A DNA stretch of 17,694 nt from CANKBT01 sp038236005 (GTDB lineage Bacteria; Actinomycetota; Actinomycetes; Mycobacteriales; SCTD01). Position numbers and translations under genes: made by a program. Below the pieces are notes generated by a model. The model had not been told where the DNA came from, ran no database searches, and saw only the letters and a program-made list of their open reading frames with translations. The stretch is taken from positions 1-17,694 of the forward strand of contig JBBSTI010000067.1 of assembly GCA_038236005.1 (NCBI GenBank), given 5' to 3'. Position 1 is the first letter of the stretch, and the number at the start of each line of letters is the position of its first letter. Positions 7,208 through 12,259 of the stretch are shown here, piece by piece.

Positions 7208-8494
7208 ATGGCGACAGCGACATCCGGTGCGACCTCCCCCGTCGATCGACTGGACTCGCTCGCCCTCGTCCTGGAGGGGGTCAGGACCGGAGGCTTGCGC
7301 ACCCGGCCCACACTGGCTCGCGAGCTGGGCCTCGGGCGCAACGTGGTCAGCCAGCGCGTCACGGACCTCGTCGCCTGCGGCCTGCTGCGCCAGGGACGAC
7401 CGGCGGCCTCCACCGGCGGTAGGCCGTCGCGACAGCTCGGCTTCGCGGCAGAGGCAGGGTGCCTGCTCGTGGCGGAGCTCGGTGCCACCCAGCTGCAGGT
7501 CGCCTGCACCGACCTGGCCGGCGAGGTGCTCGATCAGCACACCGAGCCGGCCGACGTCGCCGCCGGACCTGAGCCCATCATGGCGCGCCTGGAAGAGCTG
7601 TTCGACCGGATGCTCGGTGGCCGGAGCGCGGACTCGCCCCCGCTGTGGGGGATCGGAGTCGGTCTGCCAGGACCGGTCGAGTTCTCCACCGGCCTGCCGA
7701 TCGCGCCGCCCATCATGCCGGGCTGGGACCACTACCCGGTCCGCGACCGACTTGCCGCCCGCTACCGGGCGCCGGTCTGGGTGGACAACGACGTGAACCT
7801 CATGGCGCTCGGTGAGCTCCGGGCCGGGGTGGCGCTCGGCGAGCGGGACGTCGTCTACATCAAGGTCGGCACCGGCATCGGCGCCGGGCTCGTGTCCGCG
7901 GGTCGGCTGCACCGCGGCGCGCAGGGGACCGCCGGCGACATCGGTCACGTCTCGGTGTCGGACGACGAGACCGTCCTGTGCCGTTGCGGCAACACCGGCT
8001 GCCTCGAGGCGCTGGCCGGCGGGGCTGCGTTGATCAGGGATGCCCTGCACGTGGCCCGGACCGGACAGAGCCCGGTGCTGGCCGCCGTCCTCGACTCGGG
8101 CGAACAGCTGACCAGCCAGGACGTGATCACCGCCGCTGGTCGGGGGGATCTCGAGTGTCTCGCGTTGCTGACCCGCGCCGGCCGCCTGGTGGGCCGCACG
8201 GTCGCGACGCTCGTGAACTTCTACAACCCGTCGCTCATCGTCGTCGGCGGGAAACTGAGCAGCTCGGAGGAGGCGTTCCTGCACGAGCTGCGTCGCACGG
8301 TGTATGCCCGCTCGACGCAGCTGGCTGTCCGCGACCTCAGGATCCGCACCTCGCCGCTGGGCGACCGGGCGGGCCTGCTGGGCGCGGCCTTCCTCGTCGC
8401 CGACGAGCTCTTCGCCCGCGACTGTCTAGCCCGATGGCTCCCCTGGGGCTCCCCTCAGGGACGACCGGAACTGTCCAGCTGGCCGCCACCCTGA
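7208..8494 (+). CDS. ROK-family transcriptional repressor
   Basis: This is a 428-residue protein with an N-terminal winged helix-turn-helix (about residues 30-62, TRPTLARELGLGRNVVSQRVTDLVACGLL), a GGRPS wing and a C-terminal ROK sugar-kinase-like domain. The ROK zinc site is intact: His247 in GDIGHVSV, then Cys258, Cys260 and Cys265 in CRCGNTGCLE. Asp193 and Asp195 in WVDNDVN mark the sugar-binding area. The usual ATP phosphate-binding loop is eroded (VAELGATQLQVACTD), as in ROK repressors that lack kinase activity. The ATG at 7208 is preferred because it sits 15 residues before the DNA-binding domain. In-frame starts at 7133 and 7190 are possible; none has a strong ribosome site. It is divergent from the sugar operon and is very likely its ligand-responsive regulator. 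The last 20 residues are an unusual Pro/Trp-rich extension. Confidence 0.9.
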   Translation: MATATSGATSPVDRLDSLALVLEGVRTGGLRTRPTLARELGLGRNVVSQRVTDLVACGLLRQGRPAASTGGRPSRQLGFAAEAGCLLVAELGATQLQVACTDLAGEVLDQHTEPADVAAGPEPIMARLEELFDRMLGGRSADSPPLWGIGVGLPGPVEFSTGLPIAPPIMPGWDHYPVRDRLAARYRAPVWVDNDVNLMALGELRAGVALGERDVVYIKVGTGIGAGLVSAGRLHRGAQGTAGDIGHVSVSDDETVLCRCGNTGCLEALAGGAALIRDALHVARTGQSPVLAAVLDSGEQLTSQDVITAAGRGDLECLALLTRAGRLVGRTVATLVNFYNPSLIVVGGKLSSSEEAFLHELRRTVYARSTQLAVRDLRIRTSPLGDRAGLLGAAFLVADELFARDCLARWLPWGSPQGRPELSSWPPP

Positions 8495-8880
8495 CGCCGT
8501 CCCTGCCGGGCCCTCAGCCGCCGCTGCTCGCTGGCTCTCGAGCGTGTCGTTCTCGGCCTTCGCCCGGGTCTTTCCATGGGTCGACATCAACGGCGTGGTC
8601 GGCCTCATCGTCGACACCGGCGGCCGCACGATCGTGGTGGGCGAGATCTGTCACGGCGAGCTGAGCGAGGTGGGCATCGTCGGACCGACCTGGCGACGTC
8701 AGACGTGGAAGGACGTGGCCGCGCTGGACTCCGCCGCGGCCGCGACGCGGTCCACCCGGCGGGGGTTCACGTTGCTCCCGCCGGCGAAGACATCGTTAAC
8801 GATCGCGGCCCGCACAGCACCGAGAAGCGACGCGCACACCCACACGACCGCCCTACCCACCCACCAGGAAGAGGTTTGTG
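8495..8880. other. Gap between ROK gene and redox operon, holding an unassigned open frame and a palindrome
   Basis: The gap is 386 bases. A rightward frame from ATG 8544 has GC-rich third positions over about 70 codons and reads like protein (for example VDINGVVGLIVDTGGRTIVV), but I do not recognise it. It has no ribosome site, and it later runs into the redox gene in the wrong frame. It is best treated as a possible gene remnant. The perfect palindrome ATCGTTAACGAT lies at 8792-8803, 78 bases before the redox operon, and could be an operator. No clear terminator for the ROK gene was found. Confidence 0.4.
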
Positions 8881-9444
8881 ATGACTGTCGAGGTGTTCTT
8901 CGACTACACGTGCGGGTTCTCCCACCGTGCCCAGCACTGGCTGGACACCGTGAGCGCTGCAGAATTGGTCTGGCGGCCCTTCTCGCTGCTGGAGCAGAAC
9001 CGGAATGACGAGGTCGCCGTGTTCGACCAGCCGGAGCTGGCCGACAACATGTCGCTGACCGCCCTGGCCGTGCATGAGGCGGTCCGCGCCGCCGACGGTG
9101 ACCTCGACGGCTACCGGCGGCGGATGTTCAGCGCCTGGCACGATCAGACCGGCCGGCTGTCCAGGGACGACGTCGTCGGGTTCGGGCGCCAGGTCGGCCT
9201 CGGCGAGTTCGACCGGGAGGCGGCGTTCGCAGCGCTGGCCGCCGACCACGCTGCAGCCCGGCAGATCGGGGTGTTCGGCACTCCGACGTTCGTCTTCGGT
9301 CCCGGCCAGGTGGCGTTCGTCAAGCTTGATGCCGTCCCGGCGCAGGACCGCGCCGACCCGCTCTGGGAGCGGGTGCGCCAGCTGGCCATCGGCGAGCCCT
9401 CGCTGCGGGAGTGGCAGCGGGTCAGTGCGCCGGAGGCGTCGTGA
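8881..9444 (+). CDS. DsbA/FrnE-fold oxidoreductase with monothiol CGFS site
   Basis: This is a 187-residue cytoplasmic thioredoxin-fold protein of the DsbA/FrnE/2-hydroxychromene-2-carboxylate isomerase group. The first strand leads straight into FFDYTCGFS (Cys11, Ser14). A helical insertion occupies about residues 55-125, and the cis-proline loop is GVFGTPTFVFG (Pro135). Cys11 is the only cysteine in the protein, so a dithiol CxxC mechanism is excluded. A monothiol, mycothiol- or glutathione-like conjugate chemistry is more likely. The ATG at 8881 is preferred because GAGG sits 6 bases before it (the GTG at 8878 would leave 3). The stop overlaps the GTG of the next gene as GTGA, so it heads an operon with the flavoprotein and a small membrane protein. 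The target is unknown. Confidence 0.82.
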   Translation: MTVEVFFDYTCGFSHRAQHWLDTVSAAELVWRPFSLLEQNRNDEVAVFDQPELADNMSLTALAVHEAVRAADGDLDGYRRRMFSAWHDQTGRLSRDDVVGFGRQVGLGEFDREAAFAALAADHAAARQIGVFGTPTFVFGPGQVAFVKLDAVPAQDRADPLWERVRQLAIGEPSLREWQRVSAPEAS

Positions 9445-10867
9445 CGGCGCAGCGCCTGCTGGTCATCGGCGGCGACTCCGTCGCGGGATGAGCGCAGCGT
9501 CGGCGGCCCGGCGACAGCAGGGCCCGCAGGAGCTTGAGATCGTGGCGTTCGACCGTGGCAACTACACCTCCTACTCGGCCTGCGGCATCCCGTACTTCAT
9601 CGGCGGCGAGGTCGACGAGATCGAGGCGCTGATCGCCCGTACCCCGGAGCAATTCCTTCGCGACCACGCCATCGAGGCGCGACTACGCCACGAGGTGACC
9701 GCCGTCGACACCGACCGGCGCGCGGTCCAGGTGCACGACCTCGACAGCGGCAGCGAGAGCTGGGAGCGCTACGACCAGCTGATGATCGCGACCGGCGCGG
9801 TACCGATCCGCCCGCCGCTGCCCGGCGGAGACGCGCGGGGGATCTTCGGGGTGCAGACCCTGGACGACGGCCTGGCGGTTCGGGCCGCCCTGGAGCGTGA
9901 CCGGCCGCGACGCGCCGTGATCGTGGGCGCCGGCTACATCGGTCTGGAGCTCGCCGAGGCGTTGTGCGCCTGGGATGTGGCGGTCACCGTCATCGACCGT
10001 GGGCAGACCCCGCTGACCGGTCTGGACCCGGACATGGGCGGGATGCTGACCGAGGCGATGCACGGCTTCGGGATGACGCTGCGCCTCGGTGAGACGGTGA
10101 CCGGCTTCGACACCGACGCCGGACGGGTCTGCGCGGTCGTGACCGACCAGAGCACCGTCCCGACCGACCTGGTGATCCTCGGGCTCGGGGTGCGGCCCGA
10201 CACGGCGTTGGCCGCACAGGCCGACATCCCGCTCGGGCCGGCCGGCGGGATCGCCGTGGACCGGCAGCTTCGGACCGGCGTCGAGGGTGTGTGGGCGGCC
10301 GGGGACTGCGCGGAGAAGTTCCACCGGGTCTCCCGCCGGCCGGTCACGATCGCGCTGGGGACCTACGCGAACAAGGAGGGCCGCACCGCCGGGATCAACA
10401 TCGGTGGCGGTTACGCGACGTTTCCCGGCGTGCTGGGCACCGCCGTCACCAAGATCTGCGATGTCGAGGTCGGCCGGACCGGCCTGGGTGAGACCGACGC
10501 GCGCGCGGCCGGGTTCGAGCCGCTGAGCGTTGCGGTCGACTCCACCACCCGGGCCGGCTACTACCCCGGCGCACAACCGATCCGCACCAAGCTCATCGTC
10601 GAACGCGGCACCGGTCGGCTTCTGGGCGCGCAGATCGTCGGGCAGGAAGGCGCCGCCAAACGCATCGACGTGCTCGCGACGGCTCTGTGGCACGAGAGCA
10701 CCGTGGAAGAACTGATCAACACCGACCTGTCCTACGCGCCGCCGTTCTCCCCGCTGTGGGACCCGGTGCTGATCGCGGCCCGCAAGGCCTGGCAGCGGGT
10801 CCAGGACGACCAGCGCACTGCTGACCACTCGTCGAGCAGGCCCGCTACGGTCAGCGGCGCCCGGTGA
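9441..10867 (+). pseudogene. CoA-disulfide-reductase/NADH-oxidase-like flavoprotein with apparent frameshift near its N-terminus
   Basis: The GTG at 9441 overlaps the previous stop (GTGA) and encodes VTAQRLLVIGGDSVAG, the first FAD-binding strand. The frame then stops at TGA 9489-9491. The rest of the protein continues in the frame one base away, from ATG 9488 (MSAASAARR), for 459 residues. The family reads continuously here as IGGxAAGMSAAS, so a base appears to be lost in the G-run at 9485-9487. Downstream everything is intact: YSACGIPYFIGG with the redox-active Cys32 (numbered from 9488), ATGAVP, the NAD(P)H loop VIVGAGYIGLE (about 143-153), GVWAAGDCAEK and the dimerisation domain. Family members reduce CoA disulfide, polysulfide or oxygen with NAD(P)H. 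Without the first glycine motif, a protein started at 9488 should bind FAD poorly. Sequencing error, true decay or programmed re-initiation at the ATGA are all possible. Confidence 0.72.
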
Positions 10868-10868
10868 G

Positions 10869-11132
10869 GTGATCGGCTTCGGGATCGCCCTGCTCGTCCA
10901 GCTCGGAGAACTCGTCCTCAGCTTCTTCGGGTTCTGGCTGGTGTGGCGGGTGCTGCTGCCGGTGCTTCCGGGACCCAGCGACCCCGAGGAGCGCATCGCG
11001 CCGTTCGCCGGGTACTTCACCGACCCGCTGGTCGCACCTCTGCTCCGGCTCCGACTGACCGCCTGGGTTGCCGCGCTGCTGCTGCTCCTCGCGGATGCCG
11101 TCGTTCTCGTCGCACTGTCCCGCTTCGGGTGA
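10869..11132 (+). CDS. Small two-helix membrane protein, weakly YggT-like
   Basis: This is an 87-residue protein from GTG 10869, one base after the flavoprotein stop, so it is very probably co-translated with it. A first transmembrane segment (about residues 4-32) is followed by a soluble stretch with PEERIAPFAGYFTDPLVAPLLRLR, then a second transmembrane segment (about 63-84) rich in leucine. The TDPLxxPLLRL phrase after a Pro-rich loop resembles the YggT family, small membrane proteins of poorly known role in cell shape, osmotic or membrane physiology. Similarity is by eye and weak. Location after a thiol/redox pair gives no clear function. It may simply be carried along in the operon. Confidence 0.6.
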   Translation: MIGFGIALLVQLGELVLSFFGFWLVWRVLLPVLPGPSDPEERIAPFAGYFTDPLVAPLLRLRLTAWVAALLLLLADAVVLVALSRFG

Positions 11133-11415
11133 GGGCCCCGCTGCTGACCGACGGTGCTGTCGCAGAGAGCCGCCTGGCCATGTCAGACGCTCAGGCCGAC
11201 GTGGAGGGCGTGAGCAAGGCCGCGAACACCCCCTGAGCCACCCGGGCGGCGATCAGCACCTCCGCGGTAGGGGCCAGCCCTGATCCGGCCAGGCCCACGA
11301 GGAAGGTGCGACGCCGCCCGCACCGGTCGGCGAGCGAGCCGGCGGGCGAGCTGGCTGCCGTTCACGCGGCGGTCGAGCGGCAAGAGGCTTCGGTGCAGCT
11401 CCGGGTGGGTGGGAC
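11133..11415. other. Intergenic stretch holding only a transporter remnant
   Basis: Between the small membrane protein and the terminator of the MerR/cysteine-rich unit there is no intact gene. The only recognisable content is the MFS-transporter fragment on the minus strand. The rest shows no motif I can assign. Confidence 0.6.
11191..11361 (-). pseudogene. Remnant of an MFS (DHA2/EmrB-QacA-type) efflux transporter
   Basis: A 56-residue stop-to-stop frame contains GSLADRCGRRRTFLVGLAG, which is MFS motif A between transmembrane helices 2 and 3. It then has LAPTAEVLIAARVAQG and VFAALLTPSTSA, the conserved helix 3/4 region of 14-helix drug/proton antiporters. A TGA lies directly upstream (11362-11364) and another ends the piece. 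About nine residues usually found between the two conserved blocks are missing. It has no start codon with a ribosome site and is far too short to transport anything. It is therefore debris from a lost efflux gene that was oriented like the neighbouring metal genes. Identification rests on the motif order, which is quite specific. Confidence 0.75.
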
Positions 11416-11447
11416 AAAACGGCCGGCGCCCCGAAGGGCGCCGGCCG
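11416..11447 (-). terminator. Strong intrinsic terminator of the MerR/cysteine-rich unit
   Basis: CGGCCGGCGCCC (11420-11431) and GGGCGCCGGCCG (11436-11447) form a perfect 12-bp stem with a 4-base loop. On the minus strand it is followed at once by TTTT (11416-11419). The stem begins 8 bases after the stop codon at 11456-11458. Confidence 0.92.
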
Positions 11448-11455
11448 CCGTGGCG

Positions 11456-11632
11456 TCAGCAGCAGCTGCAGCCGCTCTCGGCCTTGGCGCCGGGGTCGGC
11501 CGGCGTCGGCTGGGTGGCTGCGGGCGTGGGGCAGCACGAGCATCCGCAGGCGCAGGTGCTGTCGGACGCGGGTGCGCACCCGCAGGTGCACGCCTCGTCC
11601 GGCGCCGTTGTAGTCACGTCGGTTTCAGTCAT
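11456..11632 (-). CDS. Metallothionein-like cysteine-rich protein (internal start inside the MerR frame)
   Basis: This is a 58-residue protein from ATG 11630-11632 with 11 cysteines. They are grouped as CTCGC, CACGCSCC and a C-terminal CSCC, with Pro/Ala/Thr linkers and no aromatic residues. This composition fits bacterial metallothioneins, which buffer Cu(I), Zn, Cd or similar soft metals in the cytoplasm; it is not a close match to any named one I can recall. An almost ideal Shine-Dalgarno (AGGGAGGTGA, 11638-11647) sits 5 bases before the ATG, so independent translation is strongly suggested. Yet there is no stop codon between the upstream MerR gene and this ATG, and both are in the same frame. 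It can therefore be made alone, as the tail of the regulator, or both. A strong terminator follows directly. Confidence 0.75.
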   Translation of the reverse strand: MTETDVTTTAPDEACTCGCAPASDSTCACGCSCCPTPAATQPTPADPGAKAESGCSCC

Positions 11633-12085
11633 CTCTTTCACCTCCCTTCCGGTGTCGGTGGTCGGACAGGTGCACAGCAGGTCGGTGCACACGTGCACCT
11701 GATCCCGCCGCGCGGTCTCGGCGTCGCGACGCACCTGGGCCAAGGTCGCCCGCAGGGTGGCCTGCAACGTGGTCAGTTCGGCGATGCGCGCGTCCGTCTC
11801 GGCCAGCCTCGTGGCCACCAGATCGACCAGGTCGTCCGGGCTGCGCTCGCAGCAGCCGTCGGCGATGTCAAGGAACTCCGCCAGGTCGCGGGTGCCGAGC
11901 TGCAGCGCCCGGGCCCGGCGGATCAGCTCCAGCCGGCGCAGCGCCGTCGCGTCGAAGAGCCGGTAGCCCGCTGCACTGCGCTCGGGCGTGACCAGACCAT
12001 GCTCCTCGTACAGCCGCAGCGCCTTGCGGGTGAGGCCGGTCTGGGCGCTCACCTGATGCACCGTGAGCAGTTCCGGGCGGGTCAT
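11456..12085 (-). CDS. MerR-family regulator fused in frame to a metallothionein-like tail
   Basis: The 209-residue frame starts at ATG 12083-12085. Residues 5-75 are a MerR winged helix-turn-helix (LLTVHQVSAQTGLTRKALRLYEEHGLVTP, then GYRLFDATALRRLELIRRARALQLGTRDLAEFL). Cys78 and Cys79 open the long dimerisation helix (about 80-128). A metal-loop-like VCTDLLCTCP (Cys133, 138, 140) follows. Residues 152-209 are the cysteine-rich tail. In MerR sensors a cysteine at the start of the dimerisation helix goes with divalent metals (Hg, Zn, Cd, Pb), whereas Cu(I)/Ag sensors carry serine there. The predicted transcription start coincides with the ATG, so the mRNA may be leaderless. The fusion may be natural, or it may come from an indel: in the +1 frame a TGA lies just before the internal ATG. 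Confidence 0.8.
   Translation of the reverse strand: MTRPELLTVHQVSAQTGLTRKALRLYEEHGLVTPERSAAGYRLFDATALRRLELIRRARALQLGTRDLAEFLDIADGCCERSPDDLVDLVATRLAETDARIAELTTLQATLRATLAQVRRDAETARRDQVHVCTDLLCTCPTTDTGREVKEMTETDVTTTAPDEACTCGCAPASDSTCACGCSCCPTPAATQPTPADPGAKAESGCSCC
11638..11647 (-). promoter_or_regulatory. Ribosome-binding site for the internal cysteine-rich start
   Basis: AGGGAGGTGA on the minus strand, 5 bases before ATG 11632. It is the best Shine-Dalgarno match in the window and decides that this in-frame ATG is probably a true start. As part of the longer frame it also encodes Arg-Glu-Val-Lys. Confidence 0.8.
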
Positions 12086-12091
12086 GACGAC

Positions 12092-12123
12092 ACGGTAGGA
12101 GCCGGCCCCTGGGGCCAGGTCAA
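12092..12123 (-). promoter_or_regulatory. MerR-type promoter and operator of the MerR/cysteine-rich gene
   Basis: On the minus strand, the -35 box TTGACC (12118-12123) and -10 box TACCGT (12092-12097) are 20 bases apart, longer than optimal as in MerR-controlled promoters. The spacer holds the dyad CCGGCCCC / GGGGCCAG (12102-12109 and 12111-12118, 7 of 8 paired, forward orientation). Self-regulation by the encoded MerR protein is the natural reading. Confidence 0.65.
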
Positions 12124-12259
12124 GGGCTGACCGGACCGGACGCCAGGGCGAGCAGCGCGTCGAGGTCGGCCGGACGCACCAGCCCGTCGCGCCGGCCGAC
12201 CTCCGGGCCGGCGCTGAGCTCGGACAGCGCCCCGCCGGCGCCAGCTGGACCGCGGTCAC
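12120..12259 (-). pseudogene. Possible small frame-disrupted ORF between ATPase and MerR gene
   Basis: A GTG at 12257-12259 overlaps the ATPase stop as GTGA and begins VTAVQLAPAG. One base later in phase the frame reads ALSELSAGPEVGRRDGLV and RPADLDALLALASGPVSP, with TGA at 12120-12122. Joining the two needs one extra base in the GGGG run. The result would be a 46-residue acidic/hydrophobic protein that I do not recognise. The overlap and the protein-like codon use are suggestive only; plain high-GC non-coding sequence can look like this. Confidence 0.25.

Noticed and set aside
7042..7509. Upstream extension of the dehydrogenase frame by about 156 codons
   Set aside because: It is antisense to the ROK gene, has no ribosome site and passes through the predicted promoter. 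The Rossmann motif already begins 10 residues after GTG 7041.
8441..8462. Hairpin-like CCCCTGGGG region at the end of the ROK gene as a terminator
   Set aside because: It lies within the coding sequence, has a short stem and no T-tract.
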